Positions 16,432-24,760 of a stretch of 25,697 bases of DNA are shown piece after piece. Under the pieces are notes generated by a model, which saw only the letters and a program-made list of their open reading frames with translations, did not search any database and was not told where the DNA came from. Positions within the stretch are counted from its first letter, which is position 1. Each line of letters begins with the position of its first letter. The DNA comes from Microbacteriaceae bacterium (GTDB lineage: Bacteria; Actinomycetota; Actinomycetes; Actinomycetales; Microbacteriaceae): the NCBI GenBank assembly GCA_947455385.1, contig CANGNR010000005.1, forward strand, positions 1 through 25,697, read 5' to 3'. Made by a program: the position numbers and the translations under genes.

Positions 16432-18297
16432 ATGGCCGATGCCCTGAGCTGGCGACCAAAGACCGGCGAGATTCCAACCGACCCAGGCGTTTATCGCTGG
16501 CTCGATGCGTCTGGCCGGGTGCTCTACGTTGGCAAGGCAAAGAACCTGCGCGCCCGTCTGAGCAACTACTTTGGCCCGCTCGAGAGCCTGCACGAGCGCA
16601 CGCGCCGAATGGTCACCAGCGCCATAGACGTGCAGTGGACGATCGTCAAGACCGAGTTCGAGGCCCTGCAGCTCGAGTTCACCTGGATCAAGCAGTACGA
16701 CCCGCCCTTCAACGTCGTCTTCAAGGATGACAAGTCATACCCCTACCTCGCCGTCTCGATGGGCGATGCCGTGCCGCGCGCCTTCATCACCCGCAATCGC
16801 GAGCTCAAAGGCGTGCGCTACTTCGGCCCATACACTCAGGCCTGGGCGGTGCGCGAGACCCTAGATGCGCTGCTCAAGGTGTACCCGGTTCGCTCGTGCA
16901 GCACCGGTGTCTACCAGCGGGCCAAGAGCGCGAAGCGAGCGTGCCTGCTCGGCGATATCGGCAAGTGCGCCGCGCCGTGCATCGATCGAGTCACATCGAC
17001 CGAGCACAAGTCCGTGGCCAAAGACTTCGTCGACTTCATGTCTGGCAACGACACCAAGGTTGTCGCCGACCTACGCAATCGCATGTTTGAGGCATCCGAG
17101 CAGCAGCAGTACGAGCTCGCTGCGAGCCTGCGCGACGACGTCGAGGCGCTCGAGACGGTGCTCGAGAAGTCAACCGTGGTGTTCAGCGACCAGACCGACG
17201 CTGACCTATTCGGCATAGCGCAAGACGAGCTGGTGGCGGCGGTCTCGCTGTTCAAGGTGCGCGGCGGCCGCATCCGCGGCGTTCAAGGATGGGTGGTCGA
17301 CAAGGAGCTCGAGCGCAGCGACGGCGAACTCGTCGAATACCTGCTTCAGAACGTCTATGGCTCGATCGAGAATGCCGAACCAAACCTGCCGGCGCGCGAG
17401 GTGCTGGTGCCCGAGCTGCCCGAAGACGCGGATGCGCTCGGCCAGTGGCTCACGCAGGTGCGCGGAGCAAAAGTCGACCTGAGAATTCCGCAGCGCGGCG
17501 ACAAGGCCGCCCTAGCTGCGACAGCGCTCACCAACGCCAAGCACGCGCTTTCGGTCTATAAGACCAGACGCAGCTCAGACTTCACCGCGCGCGCCGACGC
17601 GCTGGCCGGCATCCAGCGCAACCTGGCGCTCGAAAACGCGCCACTTCGCATCGAGTGCTTCGACGTTTCGCATCTGGCCGGCACCGGCGTGGTCGCATCC
17701 ATGGTGGTCTTCGAAGACGGCCTACCAAAGAAAGACCACTACCGACGATTCTCGATCGAATCGACAACCGATGACACCGACTCGATCTATCAGGTTTTGA
17801 TGAGGCGCCTGAAATATCTTAAGGAGCCCGGGGTTTCCGACGACGAGGTGGGGGAGTCGCTTCAGAAGTTCTCTTATCGGCCCGGCCTGCTGCTGATCGA
17901 CGGCGGCCAGCCACAGGTGAACGCCGCGGCCCGAGCGCTGCGTGACTCCGGCATTGACGACATCGCGGTTGCCGGCATCGCCAAGCGCCTCGAAGAGATC
18001 TGGAAGCCGGGCGAGGACTACCCGGTCATCTTCGGTCGCGCAACCGACGAACTGTTTCTGCTGCAACGCATTCGCGACGAGGCCCACCGATTTGCCATCA
18101 GTTATCAGCGCAAGACCCGCAACAAAAGCGTTGCGAGCAAGCTTCAAGAGGTACCCGGATTGGGCGAAAAGCGAGTGGCTGCGCTGCTGCGGCACTTCGG
18201 TTCGGTCAAGCGACTCAAGCTCGCATCTGCCGACGAAATCGCCCAGGTCGCCGGAATCGGGCCTATTCTCGCCAACCAAATAATCGACGCAATCTAA
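16432..18297 (+). CDS. uvrC: Excinuclease ABC subunit C (UvrC)
   Basis: UvrC makes both incisions around the lesion marked by UvrB. The 621-residue protein has an N-terminal GIY-YIG nuclease (GVY at 19-21, YVG at 32-34, then KAKNLRARLSNYF) for the 3' cut. A UVR domain (about 210-245, MFEASEQQQYELAASLRDD) binds UvrB. An RNase H-like domain (ECFDVSHLAGTGVVASMV, LLIDGGQPQ) makes the 5' cut. A C-terminal pair of helix-hairpin-helix motifs spans about 574-621 (VPGLGEKRVAALL, VAGIGPILANQI). The ATG has GGGGAG at 16422-16427, which shares its first base with the uvrA stop, so uvrA and uvrC are probably one transcript. No clear terminator follows it. Confidence 0.97.
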   Translation: MADALSWRPKTGEIPTDPGVYRWLDASGRVLYVGKAKNLRARLSNYFGPLESLHERTRRMVTSAIDVQWTIVKTEFEALQLEFTWIKQYDPPFNVVFKDDKSYPYLAVSMGDAVPRAFITRNRELKGVRYFGPYTQAWAVRETLDALLKVYPVRSCSTGVYQRAKSAKRACLLGDIGKCAAPCIDRVTSTEHKSVAKDFVDFMSGNDTKVVADLRNRMFEASEQQQYELAASLRDDVEALETVLEKSTVVFSDQTDADLFGIAQDELVAAVSLFKVRGGRIRGVQGWVVDKELERSDGELVEYLLQNVYGSIENAEPNLPAREVLVPELPEDADALGQWLTQVRGAKVDLRIPQRGDKAALAATALTNAKHALSVYKTRRSSDFTARADALAGIQRNLALENAPLRIECFDVSHLAGTGVVASMVVFEDGLPKKDHYRRFSIESTTDDTDSIYQVLMRRLKYLKEPGVSDDEVGESLQKFSYRPGLLLIDGGQPQVNAAARALRDSGIDDIAVAGIAKRLEEIWKPGEDYPVIFGRATDELFLLQRIRDEAHRFAISYQRKTRNKSVASKLQEVPGLGEKRVAALLRHFGSVKRLKLASADEIAQVAGIGPILANQIIDAI

Positions 18298-18382
18298 AGC
18301 GAATGTTACGAACTCAATAAATCGGCTCTTCGGCGTGTCGCGATTAGTTAAAGTAGGTTGACCCACAAAAACAGGAGCGCCG

Positions 18383-19261
18383 ATGACCGTCGACCAAAAG
18401 CACGAGCTGCTTGTCGTCACGGGCATGTCTGGTGCTGGTCGCTCAACCGTTGGCAATGCCCTCGAAGACCTGGGCTGGTATGTCGTCGACAACCTTCCGC
18501 CGCAGATGCTCGGCCCCATCGCAGACCTGTTCACCATGGCCACCAGCCCGCTGCCTAAGCTCGCCGTGATCATTGACGTGCGCGGTGGCGAGTTCTTTGC
18601 CCAGCTGCACGACAGCCTGATCGCGCTGCGCGGCAGGGTTGCCAATCAGAGGCTCCTATTCTTGGATGCCCAGGATGGCCCACTTGTAAAGCGATTCGAG
18701 AACGTTCGTCGCCCCCACCCGCTGCAGGGCAATGGCACGATCCTCGATGGCATTCACGCCGAACGCCTGGCCCTCGCCAACCTGCGTGACTCGGCAGACA
18801 TGATTCTCGACACCAGCGAACTAAACGTGCACCAGCTCTCGAACCGCATCGCAGACGAGTTCTCTCTTGCTCACGTGAGCAAGCTTCGGGTAAACGTGAT
18901 GTCGTTCGGATTCAAGTACGGCCTGCCATCCGACGCCGATCACGTCGCAGACATGCGCTTCTTGCCAAACCCTTTCTGGAACGAGTCGCTTCGCCCATTC
19001 AACGGCGAAGACCAGCCTGTCGCCGACTACGTGCTCTCGCAGCCCGGCGCCGAGGAGTTCGTCAAAAACTACGTGGCCGCGCTGATTCCCGTGCTGCGCG
19101 GATACCTCACAGAAAACAAGCGTTACGCGACCATCGCCATCGGTTGCACGGGCGGCAAGCACCGCTCGGTTGCAGTGGCAAAGAGAATCGCGGCCGAGCT
19201 AGAACGGGCCGCACTAGACATTTCGGTGAGCGTCAAGCACCGAGACCTCGGAAAGGAATGA
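18383..19261 (+). CDS. rapZ: RapZ/YvcJ-family P-loop nucleotide-binding protein
   Basis: This 292-residue protein has an N-terminal P-loop domain and the conserved C-terminal RapZ domain. The P-loop is GMSGAGRS (residues 14-21). Arg replaces the usual Lys, which is common in actinobacterial members and so not a sign of decay. WYVVDNLPP follows, and the C-terminal signature GCTGGKHRSV starts near 254. In E. coli RapZ binds a small RNA that controls glucosamine-6-phosphate synthase, and B. subtilis YvcJ hydrolyses nucleotides. The role in actinobacteria is unclear. The ATG has AGGAG at 18372-18376, and -10-like boxes TAAAGT and TAGGTT lie at 18349-18359. The stop overlaps the in-frame ATG just before whiA (ATGA). 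Confidence 0.93.
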   Translation: MTVDQKHELLVVTGMSGAGRSTVGNALEDLGWYVVDNLPPQMLGPIADLFTMATSPLPKLAVIIDVRGGEFFAQLHDSLIALRGRVANQRLLFLDAQDGPLVKRFENVRRPHPLQGNGTILDGIHAERLALANLRDSADMILDTSELNVHQLSNRIADEFSLAHVSKLRVNVMSFGFKYGLPSDADHVADMRFLPNPFWNESLRPFNGEDQPVADYVLSQPGAEEFVKNYVAALIPVLRGYLTENKRYATIAIGCTGGKHRSVAVAKRIAAELERAALDISVSVKHRDLGKE

Positions 19262-19263
19262 CA

Positions 19264-20238
19264 TTGGCTCTTACCGCCGACGTTAAAGACGAACTAGCCC
19301 GCATAGAGATAGCCAAGAGCTCGGTGCGAGTCGCCGAACTGGCGACCATCCTGCGTTTCTGCGGGGCGCTGCACATCGTTGGCGGGCAAGTGGTCGTCGA
19401 GGTCGAGGTCGACACCGCTCAGGTAGCCAAGCGCGTTCGCAAGGATCTCGCTGAGGTTTTCAACGTCGAGAGCGAGATCGCGGTGATTTCGCCTAGCGGC
19501 ATCCGCAAGCACTCTGCCTATCACGTGCGCGTGCTCAAGCAGGGCGAGGTTCTTGCTCGCCAGACCGGCCTGCTCGACACCCGTGGACGCCCGGTTCGCG
19601 GCCTACCCGCCATCCTCGTTTCTGGCTCGCTAGACGAAGCCAAGGCAGTCTGGCGCGGGGCCTTTTTGGCTCACGGCTCGCTGACCGACCCCGGTCGCAG
19701 CGCGGCTCTCGAGATCACTGCACCCGGCAACGAGGCCGCCATGGCCCTGGTTGGTGTGGCCCGCAGGCTCGGCGTCTCGGCCAAGGCGCGCGAGGTTCGC
19801 GGCGTGCATCGCGTTGTTATTCGCGAGGGCGAGGCAATCGCCGCGATGCTCACCCAGATTGGCGCACACTCGCAGGTGCTGCGCTGGGAAGAAATGCGCC
19901 TGCGCCGCGAGGTGCGCGCCACCGCGAACCGACTAGCCAACTTCGACGATGCGAACCTGCGCCGCTCAGCCCAGGCGGCCGTCGCCGCCGGTGCTCGAGT
20001 CGCTCGCGCGCTCGAGATTCTCGGCGATGACATTCCAGAGCACCTGCAGTATGCGGGCCAGTTGCGTCTGCAGCACAAGCAGGCCAGCCTCGACGAGCTC
20101 GGTCATCTCTCTGACCCGCCGATGACCAAGGATGCGATCGCCGGCCGCATCCGCCGCCTGCTAGCCATGGCCGACAAAAAGGCCGAGGAATTGGGCATCC
20201 CGGCCACCGACGCGTTCATCCCGGACGACGAGGAATAA
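19264..20238 (+). CDS. whiA: WhiA sporulation/division-type DNA-binding regulator
   Basis: WhiA has a degenerate LAGLIDADG-endonuclease domain fused to a C-terminal helix-turn-helix. It controls sporulation septation in Streptomyces and division-related genes in other Gram-positives. Near-invariant segments here are QTGLLDTRGRPVRGLP, WRGAFLAHGSLTDPGRS, VRATANRLANFDDANLRR and GRIRRLLAMADKKAEELG. From the TTG at 19264 it has 324 residues and begins MALTADVKDEL, matching family N-termini. AAAGGA at 19252-19257 is six bases before this TTG but directly abuts the alternative ATG at 19258, so the TTG is preferred. The gene follows rapZ immediately, without yvcK between them. Confidence 0.94.
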   Translation: MALTADVKDELARIEIAKSSVRVAELATILRFCGALHIVGGQVVVEVEVDTAQVAKRVRKDLAEVFNVESEIAVISPSGIRKHSAYHVRVLKQGEVLARQTGLLDTRGRPVRGLPAILVSGSLDEAKAVWRGAFLAHGSLTDPGRSAALEITAPGNEAAMALVGVARRLGVSAKAREVRGVHRVVIREGEAIAAMLTQIGAHSQVLRWEEMRLRREVRATANRLANFDDANLRRSAQAAVAAGARVARALEILGDDIPEHLQYAGQLRLQHKQASLDELGHLSDPPMTKDAIAGRIRRLLAMADKKAEELGIPATDAFIPDDEE

Positions 20239-20292
20239 TCCACTTCGACTCGCGACTAGAGTCAAATAACCGCCAGAAACAAGGAGCTAAAA

Positions 20293-20916
20293 ATGGGCAA
20301 GTACGTACTTCCAGACCTCACCTACGACTACGGATCACTCGCACCGCACATCTCGGGCAAGATCATGGAACTGCACCACGACAAGCACCACCTGGCATAC
20401 GTCAACGGTGCCAACGCAGCCCTCGACCAGATGGCAGAGGCTCGCGAAAAGAACGACTTCGCCAACATCAACAAGCTTCAGAAAGACCTGGCCTTTCACC
20501 TGGCCGGACACGTAAACCACAGCGTCTTCTGGCGCAACCTCTCGCCAGAGGGCGGCGACAAGCCGGTCGGCGAGCTGGCGGCCGCAATCGACGAGTTCTT
20601 CGGCTCGTTTGACGCCTTCGTGGCTCACTTCTCGGCCACCGCACTGGGCATCCAAGGTTCGGGTTGGGCCTTCTTGGCATGGGACGCCCTAGGCGAGAAA
20701 CTCATCATCGAGCAGATCTACGACCAGCAGGGAAACATCGCTACCGGAACCATCCCGCTGCTGATGCTCGACATGTGGGAGCACGCCTTCTACCTCGACT
20801 ACCAGAACGTCAAGGGAGACTACGTCAAGGCCTTCTGGAATATCGTTTCGTGGGCAGATGTGACCGAGCGATTCGAGGCGGCTCGCGGCAAAACTGGCGG
20901 TCTACTGCTAGTCTAA
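20293..20916 (+). CDS. sodA: Superoxide dismutase, Fe/Mn family
   Basis: This 207-residue cytoplasmic enzyme converts superoxide to hydrogen peroxide and oxygen. The metal ligands are visible: His28 (LHHDKHH), His76 (HVNHSVFW), and Asp160 and His164 (LDMWEHAFYL). In the active-site hydrogen-bond network, position 145 is Gln (IYDQQGN), where the iron enzyme of M. tuberculosis has His. Gln here is typical of manganese or cambialistic enzymes, so manganese is the likelier metal (inference). AAGGAG lies before the ATG, and a -10-like TAGAGT sits at 20257-20262, suggesting its own promoter after whiA. No clear terminator separates it from gap. Confidence 0.95.
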   Translation: MGKYVLPDLTYDYGSLAPHISGKIMELHHDKHHLAYVNGANAALDQMAEAREKNDFANINKLQKDLAFHLAGHVNHSVFWRNLSPEGGDKPVGELAAAIDEFFGSFDAFVAHFSATALGIQGSGWAFLAWDALGEKLIIEQIYDQQGNIATGTIPLLMLDMWEHAFYLDYQNVKGDYVKAFWNIVSWADVTERFEAARGKTGGLLLV

Positions 20917-20934
20917 AAGGAGTTTTTTCACCCA

Positions 20935-20993
20935 GCGCCGCGTGCAAAACAACTAGCAAAACCCCCTTCAAAAACCGCGTCGTTTTGCGGCGC
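20935..20993 (+). promoter_or_regulatory. Structured leader between sodA and gap with alternative stems
   Basis: GCGCCGC-GTG-CAAAAC (20935-20950) can pair with GTTTTGCGGCGC (20982-20993), leaving GTG bulged. GCAAAAC occurs twice (20944-20950 and 20956-20962), and either copy can pair with GTTTTGC (20982-20988), so two folds exclude each other. The structure ends nine bases before the gap Shine-Dalgarno sequence. It may be a sodA terminator or a switch-like gap leader. There is no T run after it. Confidence 0.4.
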
Positions 20994-21011
20994 TTAACTC
21001 CGGGAGAACAA

Positions 21012-22019
21012 GTGGCTACTCGTGTTGGAATTAACGGCTTCGGCCGTATCGGACGCAACTACCTTCGTGCAGAACTTGCCAAAGGTACCGATCTCGAAAT
21101 CGTTGCAGTAAACGACCTCAGCGACCCTAAGGGTCTCGCTCACCTGCTGAAGTACGACTCGGTTACCGGTCGTTTGCCACAGGAGGTCACCGTTGATGGC
21201 CAGAACATCATCGTCGGCGGCAACGTCATCAAGGTTCTCGCAGAGCGCGACCCAGCAAACCTCGGATGGGGCGACCTCGGCGTCGACATCGTCATCGAGT
21301 CGACCGGCCGTTTCACCAACGCCGTTGACGCTCAGAAGCACATCGACGCTGGCGCCAAGAAGGTTCTCATCTCGGCTCCTGCAACCGGTGAAGACGGCAC
21401 CTTCGTGCTCGGCGTGAACGACCACCTGTACGACCCAGCCAACCACCACATCATCTCGAACGCATCGTGCACCACCAACTGCCTCGCTCCATTGGCAAAG
21501 GTGTTCAACGACAACTTCGGCATCGTCAACGGTCTCATGACCACCGTGCACGCCTACACCGCAGACCAGAACCTGCAGGATGGCCCACACAGCGACCTGC
21601 GTCGCGCCCGTGCTGCCGGCATCAACATCGTTCCTTCGTCGACCGGTGCAGCCAAGGCAATCGGCCTGGTTCTGCCAGAGCTAAAGGGTCTACTCGACGG
21701 CTTCGCCCTTCGCGTGCCAGTTCCAACCGGTTCGATCACCGACCTCACGCTCGTCTCGAAGACCGAGGTCACCATCGACCAGATCAAGGCTGCCTACAAG
21801 GCCGCTGCGGCTTCTGGACCACTCAAGGGCATCCTGAAGTACACCGAAGACGAGATCGTCTCGAGCGACATCGTGACCGACCCACACTCGTCGATCTTCG
21901 ACGCAGGCCTGGTCAAGGTCATTGGCAACACCGTCAAGATCTCGAGCTGGTACGACAACGAGTGGGGCTACTCGAACCGCTTGGTCGAGCTCACCGAACT
22001 CGTCGCCTCCAAGCTCTAA
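21012..22019 (+). CDS. gap: Glyceraldehyde-3-phosphate dehydrogenase, type I
   Basis: Oxidises glyceraldehyde 3-phosphate to 1,3-bisphosphoglycerate with NAD+. From the GTG at 21012 it has 335 residues, the standard length. It opens with the NAD-binding motif VGINGFGRIGRN. The catalytic Cys153 is in SNASCTTNCLAP, with the partner His in TTVHAYTADQ, and SSWYDNEWGYSNR is near the end. Asp in AVNDLSD favours NAD+ over NADP+ (inference). GGGAG at 21002-21006 is five bases before the start. The frame stays open far upstream through sodA, but that extension is out of frame with a real gene and not part of the family. The gene is the first of gap-pgk-tpiA. Confidence 0.97.
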   Translation: MATRVGINGFGRIGRNYLRAELAKGTDLEIVAVNDLSDPKGLAHLLKYDSVTGRLPQEVTVDGQNIIVGGNVIKVLAERDPANLGWGDLGVDIVIESTGRFTNAVDAQKHIDAGAKKVLISAPATGEDGTFVLGVNDHLYDPANHHIISNASCTTNCLAPLAKVFNDNFGIVNGLMTTVHAYTADQNLQDGPHSDLRRARAAGINIVPSSTGAAKAIGLVLPELKGLLDGFALRVPVPTGSITDLTLVSKTEVTIDQIKAAYKAAAASGPLKGILKYTEDEIVSSDIVTDPHSSIFDAGLVKVIGNTVKISSWYDNEWGYSNRLVELTELVASKL

Positions 22020-22062
22020 ATCCGATTCAAAACTGAAGACCACGAAGAACGAAGGCGATCAA

Positions 22063-23268
22063 TTGCGCACTCTGAGTGATTTGCCATCGTTGGATGGCAA
22101 GCGAGTCATTATCCGCTGTGACCTAAACGTTCCACTTGACGGCAGGGTCATCACAGACGACGGCCGCATCGTGGCTTCGGTTCCAACCATCAAGCACCTC
22201 GTCGACCAGGGTGCGAAGGTCATTGTGATCTCGCACCTTGGTCGCCCAGAGGGTGCACCAGACGCCAAGTACTCGCTCGAGCCGGCCGCGCGTCGCCTCG
22301 AGGAGCTGCTGGGTCAGCCAGTGTTCTTCGCCACCGACACCGTCGGCAGCGAGGCGAGGGGAGCAGTCAAGGCTCTCGACCGTGGTGGCGTAGTTGTGCT
22401 CGAAAACCTGCGTTTTAACGCGGGCGAAGCGAGCAAGGATGCAGCCGAGCGCGAGGCCTTTGCCGCCAAGCTCGCCGACCTCGGTGACTTCTTCGTGAGC
22501 GATGGCTTCGGCGTCGTGCACCGCAAGCAGGCATCCGTGTATGAGTTGGCCAAGGCTCTGCCAAGCGCTGCCGGCCTGCTAATCGAGCGCGAACTCAAGG
22601 TTCTCGAGCGCCTCACCAGCAGCCCTGAGCGCCCATACGCGGTCGTTCTAGGTGGCTCGAAGGTCAGCGACAAGCTCGGCGTGATCGACCACCTGCTGCC
22701 AACCGTCAACAAGCTGCTCATCGGCGGCGGAATGCTGTTCACCTTCTTGGCAGCTCAGGGTCACAAGGTCGGCAAGAGCCTGCTCGAGGTCGACCAGATC
22801 GAGACCTGCAAGAGCTACCTAACCCGCGCCGCAGAACTCGGTGTGGAGGTCGTGCTGCCTACCGACATCGTTGTGGCATCGAAGTTTGGAGCCGACGCCG
22901 AGTCGGCAATCACCCCAGCAGACGCAATCGAGTCGAGCCCGTTTGGCGAGACCGGTCTTGGCCTAGACATCGGCCCAGAGACCGCAAAGCACTTCGCCGA
23001 GGTCATTCGCTCGTCGAAGACCGTGTTCTGGAACGGCCCGATGGGCGTGTTCGAGATTCCAGCCTTCGCCAACGGCACCAAGCAGGTCGCCCAGGCTCTC
23101 ACCGAGGTCGACGGCCTCAGCGTGGTTGGCGGTGGCGACTCCGCCGCTGCCGTGCGCATACTTGGTTTCAAGGATGAGCAGTTCGGTCACATCTCAACCG
23201 GCGGTGGCGCGAGCCTCGAGTTTCTCGAGGGCAAGAAGCTACCGGGATTGGAAGTTCTAAATGACTAA
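22063..23268 (+). CDS. pgk: Phosphoglycerate kinase
   Basis: Transfers phosphate from 1,3-bisphosphoglycerate to ADP in lower glycolysis. From the TTG at 22063 it has 401 residues, as usual for the family, and begins MRTLSDLPSLDGKRVIIRCD. The N-domain shows RCDLNVPL, SHLGRPEG and ENLRFNAGE. The C-domain shows the nucleotide-site segments VLGGSKVSDK, WNGPMGVFE and the glycine-rich GGGDSAAAV. GAAGG at 22051-22055 lies seven bases before the TTG, and the only upstream alternatives lie within gap. It is 43 bases after gap and overlaps tpiA by 8 bases (ATGACTAA). Confidence 0.96.
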   Translation: MRTLSDLPSLDGKRVIIRCDLNVPLDGRVITDDGRIVASVPTIKHLVDQGAKVIVISHLGRPEGAPDAKYSLEPAARRLEELLGQPVFFATDTVGSEARGAVKALDRGGVVVLENLRFNAGEASKDAAEREAFAAKLADLGDFFVSDGFGVVHRKQASVYELAKALPSAAGLLIERELKVLERLTSSPERPYAVVLGGSKVSDKLGVIDHLLPTVNKLLIGGGMLFTFLAAQGHKVGKSLLEVDQIETCKSYLTRAAELGVEVVLPTDIVVASKFGADAESAITPADAIESSPFGETGLGLDIGPETAKHFAEVIRSSKTVFWNGPMGVFEIPAFANGTKQVAQALTEVDGLSVVGGGDSAAAVRILGFKDEQFGHISTGGGASLEFLEGKKLPGLEVLND

Positions 23269-24046
23269 CCGCGTGCCGCTCATTGCGGGCAACTGGAAGA
23301 TGAACCTCGACCACCAGCAGGGCATCGCACTCGTGCAGAAGCTGGCTTGGACCCTCAAGGACGCAAACCACGAGACCAAGGATGGCGAAGTAGTCGTCTT
23401 TCCAGGTTTCACCTCGCTTCGCTCGATTCAGACCCTGATCGACGCAGACAAGCTCGAGATCGGCCTTGGCGCACAGGATCTCTCGCAGCACGACGCCGGT
23501 GCCTTCACCGGAGAGATTTCTGGCGCTGCCCTCAAGAAGCTCGACGTCCAGTACGTTCTGATTGGCCACAGCGAGCGTCGCACCTACCACCACGAGGATG
23601 ACGCCATCGTGCAGGCCAAGACCGCTGCCGCCTTCCGTCACGGAATCGTGCCGGTCATCTGCGTTGGCGAGACCCTCGAAGAGCTCGAGACCCAGGGCCA
23701 GAGCGCCGTGCCGGTTCGCCAGACCCTGGCTGCGCTGGCCGACCACGAGAAGCTCGGCGAGTTCGTGATCGCCTATGAGCCCGTCTGGGCTATCGGCACC
23801 GGCAAGGTTGCCACCGCCGAAGAAGCGGCACAGGTCGCCGCCAAGATTCGCGAGGCAATTGCCGCCGAGCACGGAGAAGACCTTGCTCAGGCCACCCGCA
23901 TCCTTTATGGCGGCTCGGTCAAGGCAGCTAACGTTGCCGGCTTCTTGCGTAGCCCAGAGGTCGACGGTGTTCTGGTTGGCGGAGCATCGCTCGACGTCGA
24001 AGAGTTCAGCGGTATCGCACGATTCAAGAAGCACATCGCTTTATAA
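23261..24046 (+). CDS. tpiA: Triosephosphate isomerase
   Basis: Interconverts dihydroxyacetone phosphate and glyceraldehyde 3-phosphate. This 261-residue TIM barrel has the catalytic set intact: Asn11 and Lys13 in AGNWKMN, His103 in IGHSERR and Glu173 in AYEPVWAIGTG, the last leading into the active-site loop. The phosphate-binding segments YGGSVKAAN and GVLVGGASL are near the C-terminus. The ATG lies inside the end of pgk with an 8-base overlap, so translation is probably coupled. secG follows after 31 bases. Confidence 0.97.
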   Translation: MTNRVPLIAGNWKMNLDHQQGIALVQKLAWTLKDANHETKDGEVVVFPGFTSLRSIQTLIDADKLEIGLGAQDLSQHDAGAFTGEISGAALKKLDVQYVLIGHSERRTYHHEDDAIVQAKTAAAFRHGIVPVICVGETLEELETQGQSAVPVRQTLAALADHEKLGEFVIAYEPVWAIGTGKVATAEEAAQVAAKIREAIAAEHGEDLAQATRILYGGSVKAANVAGFLRSPEVDGVLVGGASLDVEEFSGIARFKKHIAL

Positions 24047-24077
24047 TTTCTTAGGTTTCTAAAAAGAGGATTCAAAC

Positions 24078-24329
24078 ATGTTGGCTATTCAAATCGGTCT
24101 CACCGTGCTTCTGGCAATCGTGAGCCTGCTGCTCACCCTGCTGATCCTGCTTCACAAGGGTCGCGGTGGCGGACTATCCGACATGTTCGGTGGCGGCGTG
24201 ACTAGCAGCCTGCAGTCCTCTGGTGTCGCAGAGCGCAACCTGAACCGCATCACCATCATCCTTGGTGTCGTTTGGATACTTTCGATTATTGGTCTCGGCC
24301 TGATCACACGTTTCTACCCTTCGCTCTAG
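24078..24329 (+). CDS. secG: Preprotein translocase subunit SecG
   Basis: This small membrane protein of the SecYEG channel has 83 residues and two hydrophobic helices, about 3-25 (IQIGLTVLLAIVSLLLTLLI) and 56-76. A glycine-rich loop, KGRGGGLSDMFGGG, joins them and is the SecG signature. AGAGGA lies before the ATG. A TAGGTT in the 31-base gap after tpiA could be an extra -10 box. Its place after tpiA is the usual one in actinobacteria, although its role is unrelated to glycolysis. Confidence 0.94.
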   Translation: MLAIQIGLTVLLAIVSLLLTLLILLHKGRGGGLSDMFGGGVTSSLQSSGVAERNLNRITIILGVVWILSIIGLGLITRFYPSL

Positions 24330-24369
24330 CAAACAGCTTCAAAGAACCACAGGCACCTCGGGGGAACAC

Positions 24370-24735
24370 ATGAGCAGCTCAAACTCTTCGATTCGCGGAG
24401 CACGCGTTGGAGCCGGCCCAATGGGCGAGGTGGACCGCGGCTTCAAGGCCGAGCGCTTCGCAATCAGCTACTACTGCATGAACGGTCACGTTCAGACTCC
24501 GTCATTCGCGGCAACCGTGGAGGCCGAGGATGTTCCAGAGCTGCTCGACTGCCCAAACTGCGGCATGCCAGCTGGCCAAGACAAAGACAACCCACCGGTA
24601 ATCGCAAAGCACGAGCCTTACAAGACTCACCTTGCCTACGTCAAAGAGCGTCGCACCGAAGAAGAGGCCAAAGAGCTTCTCGAAGAGGCAGTTGCCGCAG
24701 TGCGTGCTCGCCGCGCCAAGTCTGTCGAAGACTAA
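24370..24735 (+). CDS. rbpA: RNA polymerase-binding protein RbpA
   Basis: This 121-residue actinobacteria-specific protein binds RNA polymerase and the principal sigma factor and stabilises open promoter complexes. The N-terminal tail has IRGARVGAGPMGE, typical of RbpA. The core domain keeps a zinc-type set, Cys36, His40, Cys61 and Cys64 (YYCMNGH, DCPNCG), matching the spacing of the Streptomyces protein. The C-terminal part (HLAYVKERRTEEEAKELL, about residues 86-105) corresponds to the sigma-interaction domain. GGGGGA precedes the ATG. It lies 40 bases after secG and ends 25 bases from the convergent pgl gene. Confidence 0.93.
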   Translation: MSSSNSSIRGARVGAGPMGEVDRGFKAERFAISYYCMNGHVQTPSFAATVEAEDVPELLDCPNCGMPAGQDKDNPPVIAKHEPYKTHLAYVKERRTEEEAKELLEEAVAAVRARRAKSVED

Positions 24736-24760
24736 ACCCCGAATCAGAGGTTAGGTAAAA

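Noticed and set aside
18298..18382. Possible terminator after uvrC (AATCG with CGATT)
   Set aside because: The arms are five bases with a long loop and no T run, which could arise by chance.
20664..21011. Upstream extension of the gap frame through sodA
   Set aside because: It overlaps sodA in another frame, and GAPDH proteins begin at VGINGFGRIG, so the GTG at 21012 is the start.
21922..22062. Upstream extension of the pgk frame into gap
   Set aside because: The extension overlaps the gap coding region. The TTG at 22063, with GAAGG, gives the normal length.
24731..24754. Possible hairpin between convergent rbpA and pgl (CTAAACC with GGTTAG)
   Set aside because: The stem is only 6 bp with a bulged A and has no T tract, too weak to call a terminator.
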